DNA of 64,000 bases from Aquimarina pacifica (GCF_000520955.1 NZ_JACC01000021.1:1-64000); one strand, 5' to 3'; shown: positions 41,101 to 50,279, numbered from the stretch's first letter. Translations and numbers: made by a program. The notes: generated by a model not told the origin, from the letters alone.

Positions 41101-41237
41101 GTACTATTTTTTACTAATACATTTACACCTGGCAGTGGTAAATTTTTGGCATCACTGACAACACCCCTAATTTGAATATCTTGTGCATTAACAATGGTTG
41201 TTAAAAAAACCGATATTAAGAAATAAACAATTTTCAT
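38196..41237 (-). CDS. susC: SusC/RagA TonB-linked outer-membrane transporter
   Basis: Imports oligosaccharides with SusD. The 1013-residue protein has a signal peptide ending TTIVNAQ, a carboxypeptidase-D-like domain (about 20-105), the SusC linker GYGTARKKDVTGAVS, a plug with GSPGAKLNIAIRGVGSNQS and PLVIIDGY, and a long barrel with a terminal Phe. An exact -7 element with a -33 TTG lies 23-55 bp before the ATG. It is the first gene of the six-gene operon, and the upstream region carries repeated GTTGTAGT sites between it and the regulator gene. Confidence 0.95.
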   Translation of the reverse strand: MKIVYFLISVFLTTIVNAQDIQIRGVVSDAKNLPLPGVNVLVKNSTNGAVTSFDGDYSLSGVSKNDIIVFSYIGFATQEIVVGDQTTINVVLEEDGESLEQIVVIGYGTARKKDVTGAVSLISNETIEDLRPVEVSQALQGTVSGVRISSSSGSPGAKLNIAIRGVGSNQSNDPLVIIDGYRGDLTTINPNDVESVTILKDSQAAIYGIDGANGVVLVTTKRGRKNQKPTFSYDTFTGFQETTRKLPLLNATEYGALLNESYAAAGEDLPFPDLSGLGEGTDWQDLIFDTSPIFSHNLSFSGGTEKITYFVGGSHIEQEGIVAKETSEYRRNTARLALGVDISEKFDFNTTINYINSNRKAISNSIADDGEIEEFGLGGLLFNAINYAPVFSEDEDDVNGFLGSEVINPISQRNNMYNDIDANGLEGMTSLDYTPFDGLKITSRIGFRTFTNSYKRFFPIVDYGSSKVFNTDRSSVVQGTTTTNDYTFETFANYNTTIAEDHNLDVVLGMSAQRKVYTKLEATGFDVPNNSIEFADISLADGINEAKTAISERTDQRRSSTFGRVQYDFKKRYLFSGILRRDVASDFIEDNRVDYFPSVTTGWNISEEPFWNQDGFVNFLKVRGSYGLLGSNVGSDLYRASLDGEATYVIDGVLVSGVANGRIPNIEAQWEVAKKLDIGLDVKMLNNSIEIVADYFKEDREDLLIANSPVSGITGSGAPGAGFPTINGGTSSNEGFEFLISYKDSFSENFSFGISYNVSYIENNVTEINGDVILEGGNFGVGQLSPSRMEVGQPIGYFYGLQTNGIFQNQAEVDAHPSQIELGAEAAPGDIRFVDVNNDGVINFDDRTNIGDPIPDWYMGLNLNLKYKQFDFSAYSYANLGQEMVRNYERDQPNVNRLDLYLDRWRGEGTSNSVPRATVGTTTNKLFSEFYVEDASFLRIQNVQLGYSLPTEFLNTIGINRLRVYTAINNLYTFTDYTGYDPAATSSGAIGAGIDDGFYPVSRQYLFGLNLNF

Positions 41238-41259
41238 ACGTGATTTATTTGATTTTACT

Positions 41260-41292
41260 CAAAATTATAACGATACATTAACAAATCGTCAA
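41260..41292 (-). promoter_or_regulatory. Promoter of the susC operon
   Basis: Read on the minus strand: TTG (plus 41290-41292), 22 bp, then TAATTTTG (plus 41260-41267), which matches the -33/-7 consensus TTG-N17-23-TAnnTTTG. The predicted start of transcription is about 15 nt before the susC ATG. Confidence 0.6.
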
Positions 41293-41424
41293 AATAGGAC
41301 CACAACAAAAAATATACTAGACGTATTTAAGCTTATGAAACAGTACTGTTTTTAGGGGGAAACCCCACATAATAAAGAAGGTATACGTAAATGAGAATTT
41401 TTCAAAAAAAACCTTGGGAAAGCC

Positions 41425-41500
41425 CACTACAACGTTAAAGTAAAGGTAATGTTGTAGTGTTTTTATAGGATGTTGTAGTACTAAATCTCTAAGATGTAGT
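41425..41500. promoter_or_regulatory. Repeated GTTGTAGT sites between susC and its regulator
   Basis: Three direct copies on the plus strand, GTTGTAGTG (41451), GTTGTAGTA (41472) and the weaker GATGTAGTT (41493), are spaced by exactly 21 bp, two helical turns. An inverted copy CACTACAAC lies at 41425-41433. The last copy overlaps the end of the regulator gene. They may be binding sites for the LuxR-type regulator. Alternatively the 41425/41451 pair forms the hairpin of the regulator's terminator, since a T8 run follows some 14 nt later on the minus strand. Confidence 0.45.
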
Positions 41501-44297
41501 TAACGAGACTATCAGAATGTTCTAATTTTAACTTTTTTCTTAAACGATATCTTTTTATTTCCACACTTCTTACCGAAATATTCAATAATGGAGCTATTTC
41601 TTTAGAAGAAAGATTAAGTCTTAAATATGTGCAAAATCTTAAATCATGAGGTGTTAAATCTGGGTGTATAGACTTTAATTTCTTAAGAAAATCTTTATCC
41701 ACATTATTAAATGCCTCTTCAAAGTGTTTCCAATCGTCTTTATTATTTAAGTTTCTATCAATAATACGTTCAACATTCTGCAATGCAGCTTTGTCAGCAG
41801 AGGTAATCTTTTGAAGTTCTTTTTTGATCGTACTTAAAATTTCATTCTTTTTGATAATGTTCATAGTAGAAGAAGCAAGTTCTCGATTTTTACTTTCTAT
41901 ATCATGCTTCAGCTTTTCATTACTCAATTTCATGATTTCTTTCTCACTTTCTAATTGCTTGAGCTCTAATTGCTTTTTGTTTTCTTCTACTAGCTTACTT
42001 TTTTGTTTTGTATAATATCCTTTATAGGCTTTATGTATAAGAAACAAAACAATGAGTAGAGATGTTATATATATTATAATAGCCACCTTAGATAGATACC
42101 AAGGTCTATCTATAACAAATGTATATGATGCGATATTCTCATTTAATCTATTACCTGTCTTTGTTCTCACCATAAATGTATACTCACCAAATGGGAGATT
42201 CTCAAAAACAATATCAGTTCTTGTGGTCCAACTGCTCCAATCATCATAGAAACCTTCGAGTTTGTACTGATATTGAGAAATTAGATACTTATCATATTCA
42301 GGAATTGTGTAATTAAAAGAAATCGTATTCATTGAAGGCTCAAAAACAGGTGTATTCGCAGAAAAACTAACTTCTTCAAAATTAGCCCCTTTTGATTTTA
42401 CCGAGACTTTATCTAATATAATTGTATGATCTCCTAAATTCACCTTAGACAGATCCAAAATCATATAGCCATTTGTCGTACCCAGCAAATATTCGTTATC
42501 CTTAATATGAATAATATTTTCATATCCTATTTTCCCTTTACGCAAAGAACTAGGAATCGGTATTCTGGTTACTTTGAGGTAATCTGAGAACTGACTCTGG
42601 GAAACATAACTTATATTTTCTTGCGAGAAGCCCCACAACTTTCCTGTATCATCCTCAATGAGTTTTCCTGTTATATAATCTTCGTTACCAAAAAAACTAC
42701 TTAAGTCATTATCTTTTTTAAAACTCTCATTAGTACTTTTATCAAAGTAAAAGGCTCCATTTGTACACGTGTACAAAATTTTGTCTTTAAACTTAATGAT
42801 ACTTGAATTTTCTTTTGACATTGAAGTATCTTTTGAAACCTTTGTCACTTCAGAGAATGCTTTATCCACATTTAACCTAAAAAGCCCCTTGTACCCATGA
42901 TTAATCCAAATCTCATTTTCATATATTTCCATAAACCTTGCTGAGTAATCAAATCCTGATATTCGGTGCTTAAAAACCCATTGTCCATTTTCTTTTTGCA
43001 GCAACATTAATCCGGTATAGGTACCAAGAAGAAGCCAATCTGGGTGTTCAGGAATCTTTTTGAAGTTCCAAACTCCGGTTAAATTTGACAAGGCCACGGA
43101 TCGTCCCTCTTCAATTAAAAAGGCCCCAGAATTATGGCCACAAAATAGAGTGTTATCGTATGCAAAAATACTCCATACTTGACCTTTAGTACCTTCTATA
43201 AATGTAAAGTCTGCATTTTTATCATCAAATCGCTTATAAAATAACCCTTGATTAGTTCCTACATAAAGAAAATCTCCAAAAACCTTAGAGGCATATACCG
43301 CCCCTATATTATATCGCTCATCACTAAAAATAGTAATGGGAGACTTCATATTTATGCAATTAATCCCATCATCTAATGCTAACCAAATATTCTCTTCGCT
43401 ATCCTCAAACAACGATAATACGGTATTATTACTTAACCCATTACTTTGATTAATCTGATACCTTACTTTTCCCTCGGGGGAGAGGTAAATTAGACCTGTA
43501 GAGATGGTTCCTAAAACAAAGCTCTTATCTTTTAATTGCTTACTACTATAAATTGTGATTTGCTCTAGTAATTCATCTGCTTCGACAGACCATTTCTGTA
43601 TTTTACCCTCAGAGAACTTAAAAAAACCTTGATTATTTGTGAGTAAAAGAATACCATTTGGTATCTCTGATATAGTAACAATTTTACTCTTAATATTATA
43701 TAATGATAACGGCAGTACAAGTTTGGGCTCTCCTTTTTCTATTCGAAAAATCCCATTGCTGAAATCCTGATAATACACAACGCCATTGACATTATGCATA
43801 CTTACTATAGCAACCTCTGATTCTATAACATCAATTTCTTCTGTACTCGAATTATATATATATATTCGATTCAGTGATTGAAATAAAACACGATTTTCTA
43901 AGCTAACTATATCCCAAAACTGTTCATCTTCTATTAAGCGTTCCTTTATGGGGTTACTTAGAGAGGTATACTCGAGTAATCCTGCGGCATTCTTTTTCCA
44001 GAAGCCGAAGTTCATATAACACCCTGTATAAATGCGGTCTTCGACAACATTTACAGATCGTATAATCGTTCCATTAGGACTTGGGTACAACTCCCAATTT
44101 GCACCATTATATTCTAATAACCCGTTATTATTAGCTACATAAATATACTTGTCATCTGACTGAGAAATGGACCAATTCTGAGTTTCTCCGCCATACTCAT
44201 CTGGTAAATACTGAACTATCGGTGGTAACTCCTGAGTAGAACCTATCACCGATAGTAAAAAAAATAATAATAAAGATATTTCCTTTTTATACTTCAA
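41481..44297 (-). CDS. Propeller/Y_Y_Y sensor with LuxR-type DNA-binding domain, no kinase
   Basis: A one-protein membrane sensor-regulator of 938 residues. After a signal peptide (LLFFLLSVIGSTQ) come about 620 residues of two-component-propeller repeats (such as NGLSNNTVLSLFEDSEENIWLAL), a Y_Y_Y Ig-like domain (about 655-730), one membrane helix (VAIIIYITSLLIVLFLIH), a coiled coil, and a C-terminal LuxR-type HTH (LNLSSKEIAPLLNISVRSVE). It resembles hybrid two-component systems but lacks HisKA, ATPase and receiver domains. It starts with TTG at 44297, immediately after the symporter stop, so translation is probably coupled. It probably controls the adjacent glucan operon. Confidence 0.88.
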   Translation of the reverse strand: MKYKKEISLLLFFLLSVIGSTQELPPIVQYLPDEYGGETQNWSISQSDDKYIYVANNNGLLEYNGANWELYPSPNGTIIRSVNVVEDRIYTGCYMNFGFWKKNAAGLLEYTSLSNPIKERLIEDEQFWDIVSLENRVLFQSLNRIYIYNSSTEEIDVIESEVAIVSMHNVNGVVYYQDFSNGIFRIEKGEPKLVLPLSLYNIKSKIVTISEIPNGILLLTNNQGFFKFSEGKIQKWSVEADELLEQITIYSSKQLKDKSFVLGTISTGLIYLSPEGKVRYQINQSNGLSNNTVLSLFEDSEENIWLALDDGINCINMKSPITIFSDERYNIGAVYASKVFGDFLYVGTNQGLFYKRFDDKNADFTFIEGTKGQVWSIFAYDNTLFCGHNSGAFLIEEGRSVALSNLTGVWNFKKIPEHPDWLLLGTYTGLMLLQKENGQWVFKHRISGFDYSARFMEIYENEIWINHGYKGLFRLNVDKAFSEVTKVSKDTSMSKENSSIIKFKDKILYTCTNGAFYFDKSTNESFKKDNDLSSFFGNEDYITGKLIEDDTGKLWGFSQENISYVSQSQFSDYLKVTRIPIPSSLRKGKIGYENIIHIKDNEYLLGTTNGYMILDLSKVNLGDHTIILDKVSVKSKGANFEEVSFSANTPVFEPSMNTISFNYTIPEYDKYLISQYQYKLEGFYDDWSSWTTRTDIVFENLPFGEYTFMVRTKTGNRLNENIASYTFVIDRPWYLSKVAIIIYITSLLIVLFLIHKAYKGYYTKQKSKLVEENKKQLELKQLESEKEIMKLSNEKLKHDIESKNRELASSTMNIIKKNEILSTIKKELQKITSADKAALQNVERIIDRNLNNKDDWKHFEEAFNNVDKDFLKKLKSIHPDLTPHDLRFCTYLRLNLSSKEIAPLLNISVRSVEIKRYRLRKKLKLEHSDSLVNYILEI

Positions 44298-45944
44298 TTA
44301 ATTAAAATAAAGGTACGTAGACACTACAATCAAGCATATAACCCCACCTACGATTTTTGTGTATTTCCAAGGAGTGATATCCACTTCTTTGGTATACTCT
44401 TGCTCATATGCCTCTTCTCTGGGGTACAATTTACCAATTATCAACATTATAATAACATTTAGCACAAAAAGAATAGCCATTACATGCAAGAAATGGGGAT
44501 AAGAAGAAGCTTCTATTGCATTAAGTTCTACTTCACCTGTAATGCCAGAAGCTTTTGCAGCTTCAATAGCATTTTTTGCAAATATTGGTTTAAGTATGAA
44601 TTGACTTATTATATATAGAATGGATCCTGACAGAATACCAATTTTACCTGCAATTGCAGGAACTCTTTTTGTAAGATACCCCACTACTATGATCGTTAAG
44701 ATAGGAATACTATATATTCCATTTACTTCTTGTAAATATGCAAAAATACTTCCTGCTTTGGCAATAAAAGGAGCAACGATCATTGCTAAAACAGCTAACA
44801 AAATACCAAAACTCTTACCTGCTTTTACTATTTGCTTCTCATTTGCTTCTTTATTAATATATTCCTTATAAATATCTAATCCAAAAAGTGTTACTGAGCT
44901 ATTTAACGCACTATTAAATGAACTCAAAATAGCTCCGAATAATACAGCTGCAAAAAATCCTACAAGGGATACGGGTAATACTCTACTGACAAGCTTAGGA
45001 TAGGCCTCATCAGGAACAGACAACTCTCCTTTAAAAATATGAAAAGCAATAATACCAGGTAATACAACAATAATAGGTCCTAAAATTTTAAGAAAAGATC
45101 CTAACAACAGTCCTTTTTGACCTTCTTTAAGGTTTTTTGCACCCAAGGCTCTTTGAATAATTGCTTGATTGGTACCCCAATAAAACAATTGCACCAACAT
45201 CATTCCTGTAAATATAGTAGCAAAAGGGATAGAAGAATCAGACCCACCTATCACTTTAAACTTTTCTGGGTTTGTAGTCATCAATTTACTAATCCCTTCA
45301 GAAATACTGCCTTCTCCTATTTCTAACAATCCAAACACCGGAATCATAATCCCTCCTATTAATAAACCTACCGCATTAATGGTATCAGAAACTGCAACTG
45401 CTTTAAGTCCTCCAAAAATAGCATATATTGACCCTATAATACCAATTCCTAGAACACAAATAACTATAGATGTATCTTTAGAAACTCCTAATAATTCAGG
45501 CACATCAAACATTGTTGTTATTGCTAATGATCCTGTATATAGTACAACTGGCAAAAAAACTACAACATATCCTGTCAAAAACAATCCAGAGGTAATTGCT
45601 TTGGTGGTAGTATCATATCGTCTTTCTAAAAATTGCGGGACTGTAGAAATTCCCCCTTTGAGATATCTGGGTAGTAAAAATATTGCGGTAATTACCATAG
45701 CAATAGCTGCTAGGGTTTCCCATGCCATTACGAGAATACCTTCTTTATAAGATGCTCCATTAAGCCCTACAATTTGTTCAGTTGATAAATTGGTAAGCAA
45801 TAAGGACCCTGCAATAACAACTGCTGTCAAACTACGACCTCCTAAAAAATAACCATCAGAAGAAGTTTCGTCTGTTTTTCTGGTTGCCAGATATGATATA
45901 ATTGCTACTAAAAGTGTGAATCCTATAAAAGATATAATGCCCAT
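44298..45944 (-). CDS. Sodium/solute symporter (SSS family), probable sugar uptake
   Basis: A 548-residue inner-membrane transporter with about fourteen helices. The N-terminus MGIISFIGFTLLVAIISYLATRKTD and DGYFLGGRSLTAVVIAGSLLLTNLSTEQIVGLNG match the SGLT branch, including the Na+-site region. GGLKAVAVSDTINAVGLLIGG is the SSS signature. Most SGLT-type Bacteroidetes members carry sugars, and the laminarin context suggests glucose or a gluco-oligosaccharide. The gene directly abuts the regulator gene (no gap), so import and sensing are cotranscribed. Confidence 0.88.
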   Translation of the reverse strand: MGIISFIGFTLLVAIISYLATRKTDETSSDGYFLGGRSLTAVVIAGSLLLTNLSTEQIVGLNGASYKEGILVMAWETLAAIAMVITAIFLLPRYLKGGISTVPQFLERRYDTTTKAITSGLFLTGYVVVFLPVVLYTGSLAITTMFDVPELLGVSKDTSIVICVLGIGIIGSIYAIFGGLKAVAVSDTINAVGLLIGGIMIPVFGLLEIGEGSISEGISKLMTTNPEKFKVIGGSDSSIPFATIFTGMMLVQLFYWGTNQAIIQRALGAKNLKEGQKGLLLGSFLKILGPIIVVLPGIIAFHIFKGELSVPDEAYPKLVSRVLPVSLVGFFAAVLFGAILSSFNSALNSSVTLFGLDIYKEYINKEANEKQIVKAGKSFGILLAVLAMIVAPFIAKAGSIFAYLQEVNGIYSIPILTIIVVGYLTKRVPAIAGKIGILSGSILYIISQFILKPIFAKNAIEAAKASGITGEVELNAIEASSYPHFLHVMAILFVLNVIIMLIIGKLYPREEAYEQEYTKEVDITPWKYTKIVGGVICLIVVSTYLYFN

Positions 45945-46095
45945 AATGAATATTTAATGATCGTTTAAAAAGATCATAAAAATATCAGATATTATTGAAT
46001 AGTATCAATAATTCTTAAAAAATTTACGCCTGTATAGTTTTTGTATAGTTGTTTTTAAGAATAATACAATTACTTAGGATAAATCATCAAAATAC

Positions 46096-49000
46096 CTATT
46101 TCTTATAATGCACGTTATATCGCCAATAAGAAACCCCACCTAGCACTGCCCAAAACAAGAAACTGTAATAAACAGCTGATGGTGTTACAACTTGATCACC
46201 ACTCGCATAGGAGTGCAACCCTTTAAGATAAAAGTTAACTCCAAAATAGGTCATTAATATAGAGCTTACTGCTAACACAGACATTAGATTAAAAAACCAT
46301 CGACCTCTTAAACCAGGAACCAATCTCATATGAATTACAAAAGCATAAACCATAATACTTACCAAGGCCCAGGTTTCTTTCGGATCCCAACCCCAATAAC
46401 GCCCCCAACTCTCATTTGCCCACATACCTCCCAAAAAATTCCCAATAGTCAGCATCACCAATCCTATTGTCAATGACATTTCATTAATTATAGTAATTTC
46501 TTTGATGTTAAGATCCATGCGTTTCTTGTTAGATTTGGTGGTCAAAATCATTAACAACAAGGACAAAACTCCCAAAATAGCACCTACAAAGAAAGGACCA
46601 TAACTACCAACAATAATAGATACGTGTATCAAAACCCAATACGAATCCAATACAGGTTGTAAATTAGCAATTGCCGGATCTGTCCAGTTTTGATGAGCAA
46701 AAAACAAAATAATAGCCGCGACAAAAGCCGTTGCAGCTATGGTAAGATTACTTCTCTTACCGAATGCCAATCCTATCGCCATGGTCGCCCAAGCTACATA
46801 AATCATAGATTCGTATGCATCACTCCATGGTGCATGTCCGGATACATACCAGCGTATAATTAATCCTGCAGTATGCATTATAAAAATTAGAACGACTACT
46901 CCTATGAAAAAAGTAATCAATGCTCTAATAAACTTCACATCAAAAAATATCCCTAAAATTATAATCAACATTAAAAAAACTCCCACCATCATATAATATC
47001 GATATAGTGTTCTGAATATATCGTACTTATTCAATGCTATTTCCGCCTTTATCTTTTTATCTGTTGGCAAAACTTCACTTCCGTATTTTTTTTGGAAACT
47101 TTTAATACTTTCGACATACTGATTTGCTTTATCATAATCACCTGTTTTTCGGGCTTTTTGTAAGGCATCTCTATAAATCGGTATAATTTGTCGTGTATAC
47201 ACAGAATCCATCCCAGTAAACGTATATTCGTTTAACTGGGGTACAGAAACCCATGTATTATTTTCATCTTCAGGAACCGGAAAAACTCTTAAAATTCCTC
47301 CGCCCAAGGCCTGATTAAGTAAGTAAAACTTTTCATGAGTCTTTAGAAAATCTTTTTCAAAACTACTTGGAGTATTCGTACTACTAGCTTTTTCTAGATA
47401 GGGTGCTAATTTATAAGAACCATCTGGCTCAACAAGGTCTATAAGAGATACTCTTCTTTCGGTTTTAGGAACCCCTAAAATCTTACGAATACTATCATTT
47501 TCTCTTTGTATCTCTATTAACGGAACACTGTACCAAATAAAAGGGTTCTCTACCATCGAAACAAAAACCTGATCTGCGTTTAACCCTTCATAAGTATCTT
47601 TTTTACTTAATTTTCGTAATAACTCTGATGAAAAGGTATTTACGGGTTTCATACGCCCCCTTTCATCCTGAATAACAATACTCCCAAATTTTGCAGCGTG
47701 ATCTGCATCAACCTTATTTGATTTTATAATAGAATCCAGTTGTACCTTACTTGGTAATATTTGAGCATGATTATCAGTATGATCAGACTGAAGCTGGGCA
47801 AAAGAACTCGAAATACAAAAAAGTAACAACATGCTAAGTGCCTTCTTCTTTTGCTTTACTTTTGACAACATACGCTCAAGGTCTTTAAACCTAGAACCTC
47901 TTAAAAACAAAATCAACATCAATCCCAAATATAAGAGCATATAACCCGCATATGTTATTCTAGAACCCCAAAAATCATGATTGACTGATAACACAGTACC
48001 TTTTTCATCGGGGGAGAATGATGCCTGAAAAAATCGATATCCTTTATGGTCTAACACATGATTCATGTATATATCATAGGGCTGAGGAGTCTTATTTCCT
48101 TCAATCAAATCAACCTTACTCATATAAGATTTGTATACATTTTCGGTACCAGGATGCTTTTCGGCAATAAAGTCATTTAGTTTTAATGCAAAGGGTAACT
48201 CTAAACGTTTAGAGCCATAACTAAAGTACATATCAAGTCCTGCCAAAGATATTTTTTGCATATCATTTGCAAATCCTTTGCCCCCAAGAAGCTTCACTTC
48301 TTTGGTTTCTCCTTGAGAGGTTACTTCCAAAATTAATGCATCCTCTTGTCCTTTTTCTTTTACTTCAATTGGGATAACATCATATGTTCCTTTAATTACA
48401 GGGTCAGGAATCACAAATTGCATTCCAGCAGTACGATATAAAGACCTAAGCATTAATGGCTGTACACTATCTTTAACAAGCAAACCCTGCAATTGGTCTG
48501 CCATTCTCATATAGGATCCATCAAAAGGAGACTCTATCGTATATTCATCATTTTTATATAGAATGTTAATAGCTCCTTTGGTACGGGCATTAAAGGACAC
48601 AAGAATATTATGAATGTTAGATACTTCCCCCTCTTTTAGGTAATGATCATGGCGACTGCCATCTCCTGCTTCCACTATTTTTAAATAATTATCACCTTCT
48701 TCTGTCTCTACCATTCCCATTTCTGCACCATTGATATACTCTTTATATCTAATCGTGACGGGTTGTTTGTTGTAATCTGTGTTTATGGTAAATTTATTCG
48801 CAGTAGCACCTGATAACTCTAGAGACTCTGTTAGAATTCGCCTTCTCGGCTCTCCATTAATTTCTCCATCAAGAAAAGTAGTTAGATAAGTACGTTCTGA
48901 TAAAAAAGTAGAGGTAGTTTCGCCTTCTCGTATAGGCATTACTCCTTCATAACTAATATACCTAGTAATAAATGCTCCTAAAAGAATTAGTATAAAAGAC

Positions 49001-49251
49001 AAATGCAATAATAGTGTAGGCCATTTATCTCTTTGATATAGTTTATATCTAAAAATATTACCACAGAAATTAATTGCAAAAACCCCCATAATTGCTTCAA
49101 ACCACCAGGCATTATAAATCCAAATTCTCGCAGCGGTTGTACCATGCTTGTCTTCTAAAAAAGTACCTATTGCCATCGAAAGTGCAAAAACAATAAAAAG
49201 AATTGCCATTAATCGTGTTGAAAATAAGATACTCAATAATTTCTTTTGCAT
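46096..49251 (-). CDS. ccsBA: Fused cytochrome c biogenesis protein CcsBA (system II)
   Basis: Exports and attaches haem to c-type cytochromes. The 1051-residue protein fuses a ResB/CcsB-like N-terminal part (about 1-460; helices at 10-30, 45-60, 75-95 and 425-445, with a large periplasmic domain) to a CcsA part (about 745-1051). The haem-handling WWD-type motif reads WGWDPKETW (953-961), and conserved His residues lie in the flanking helices (HVSIIVGSYGPFF, LKGLHSY). This fused form is usual in Bacteroidetes. Single gene with a 300-bp upstream region. Confidence 0.93.
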   Translation of the reverse strand: MQKKLLSILFSTRLMAILFIVFALSMAIGTFLEDKHGTTAARIWIYNAWWFEAIMGVFAINFCGNIFRYKLYQRDKWPTLLLHLSFILILLGAFITRYISYEGVMPIREGETTSTFLSERTYLTTFLDGEINGEPRRRILTESLELSGATANKFTINTDYNKQPVTIRYKEYINGAEMGMVETEEGDNYLKIVEAGDGSRHDHYLKEGEVSNIHNILVSFNARTKGAINILYKNDEYTIESPFDGSYMRMADQLQGLLVKDSVQPLMLRSLYRTAGMQFVIPDPVIKGTYDVIPIEVKEKGQEDALILEVTSQGETKEVKLLGGKGFANDMQKISLAGLDMYFSYGSKRLELPFALKLNDFIAEKHPGTENVYKSYMSKVDLIEGNKTPQPYDIYMNHVLDHKGYRFFQASFSPDEKGTVLSVNHDFWGSRITYAGYMLLYLGLMLILFLRGSRFKDLERMLSKVKQKKKALSMLLLFCISSSFAQLQSDHTDNHAQILPSKVQLDSIIKSNKVDADHAAKFGSIVIQDERGRMKPVNTFSSELLRKLSKKDTYEGLNADQVFVSMVENPFIWYSVPLIEIQRENDSIRKILGVPKTERRVSLIDLVEPDGSYKLAPYLEKASSTNTPSSFEKDFLKTHEKFYLLNQALGGGILRVFPVPEDENNTWVSVPQLNEYTFTGMDSVYTRQIIPIYRDALQKARKTGDYDKANQYVESIKSFQKKYGSEVLPTDKKIKAEIALNKYDIFRTLYRYYMMVGVFLMLIIILGIFFDVKFIRALITFFIGVVVLIFIMHTAGLIIRWYVSGHAPWSDAYESMIYVAWATMAIGLAFGKRSNLTIAATAFVAAIILFFAHQNWTDPAIANLQPVLDSYWVLIHVSIIVGSYGPFFVGAILGVLSLLLMILTTKSNKKRMDLNIKEITIINEMSLTIGLVMLTIGNFLGGMWANESWGRYWGWDPKETWALVSIMVYAFVIHMRLVPGLRGRWFFNLMSVLAVSSILMTYFGVNFYLKGLHSYASGDQVVTPSAVYYSFLFWAVLGGVSYWRYNVHYKK

Positions 49252-49555
49252 ATTATTTCTTTTTCAGCTTGGCAAATTTAACGCTTTTGATACGATTATC
49301 TTGTATCAAAAGATGGTGAATTATAGCTTTTAACAGAATGGTATCATCTTCTATTTATATATGGGTCTATACCTTGTTCATATTACATGGATCTATAAAA
49401 TTTAACCTCAAATAAATCAATAAAATTATCATCAGTATGAAACAAAAATCGTTAAGTATAAGACAAAAAAAATAGAGTGAAATCAACTGATCACACTCTA
49501 TTTTTTTATACTTTTTATAAAAGAATATATAGAACCCTAATCCGATTCTAAGTTA
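49252..49555. terminator. Intergenic region with a bidirectional terminator at 49465-49507
   Basis: The hairpin has arms AAAATAGAGTG and CACTCTATTTT with A8 and T8 flanks, so it can terminate from either side. It lies 48 bp beyond the stop codon of the rhodanese lipoprotein gene. The remaining 200 bp upstream of ccsBA show no gene. Confidence 0.75.
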
Positions 49556-49951
49556 TTACTTTGTTACCTCTTTCCCTTTAAACTTCCACTCTGTGATACC
49601 CCCGTCTAAATCATATACTTTGGTAAACCCAGCCTTCTTCATATAAGAAGAACATTTACCACTTCTTCCACCACGACCGCAATACACAGCTACAGGCTTG
49701 GTTTTATCGACTTTAGAAATTAGCTCTTCAAAATTTTTGTTCCTAAAATCAATATTGACAGCTCCTTCAATATGCCCTTGGGCATACTCTTCTGGAGTTC
49801 TTACATCAATAAGTTGAACTTTACCCATGTCTATAAGAGAGTCCATCTCTTCTGCAGTAATTAACTCTACACTAGGGTTCTGCTCTTTATGCTTACAACT
49901 AATAACGATAAGAGTGAGAAAAAGAACATAAAAAATCGATGTAAGTTTCAT
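49556..49951 (-). CDS. Rhodanese-domain lipoprotein
   Basis: A 131-residue predicted lipoprotein with signal YVLFLTLIVISC (Cys19) and a single rhodanese domain. The active-site loop is YCGRGGRSG, with catalytic Cys91; the N-terminal half has VQLIDVRTPEEYAQGHIEGAVNID, the usual rhodanese pattern. Sulphur-transfer or persulphide chemistry in the periplasm is likely but the acceptor is unknown. The frame opens at 49984, overlapping the previous gene by 20 bp, but the ATG at 49951 begins right at the signal peptide and is preferred. Cotranscribed with the cytosolic rhodanese before it. Confidence 0.82.
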   Translation of the reverse strand: MKLTSIFYVLFLTLIVISCKHKEQNPSVELITAEEMDSLIDMGKVQLIDVRTPEEYAQGHIEGAVNIDFRNKNFEELISKVDKTKPVAVYCGRGGRSGKCSSYMKKAGFTKVYDLDGGITEWKFKGKEVTK

Positions 49952-49964
49952 AGAGAAATATGTC

Positions 49965-50279
49965 TTACTGGGCTGTCTCGCCATCCCAATTCATAAAACC
50001 ACCTAACAAATTATACGTAGTATTAAATCCCATTTGATCCATTAGGGTACATGCCTGAGCACTTCGACCTCCTGAACGACAGTAAACGTAATAGTTTTTA
50101 GTCTTATCCAACTCTTCTACTTTGTCCAAAAATCCTTGACCCAAACGAATATCTATATGTATCATATCAGGGATAAAACCATCAACAACTTCTTCTTCTG
50201 TTCTTACATCTAATATTACTGCATTATCGTCATTAGAAATGAGATCCTGCCATTCTTCTTGTGTTATATCTTCTGCCAT
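49965..50279 (-). CDS. Cytosolic single-domain rhodanese
   Basis: A 104-residue rhodanese without a signal peptide. AVILDVRTEEEVVDGFIPDMIHIDI is the first conserved block and YCRSGGRSAQ carries the catalytic Cys67. Proteins of this size act in cytosolic sulphur transfer or detoxification. It is immediately followed by the lipoprotein version; the two share only the general domain pattern, so a recent duplication is unlikely. Confidence 0.88.
   Translation of the reverse strand: MAEDITQEEWQDLISNDDNAVILDVRTEEEVVDGFIPDMIHIDIRLGQGFLDKVEELDKTKNYYVYCRSGGRSAQACTLMDQMGFNTTYNLLGGFMNWDGETAQ

Noticed and set aside
41350..41370. GGGG-AAA-CCCC hairpin upstream of susC
   Set aside because: Only 4 bp; not enough to call a riboswitch or regulator.
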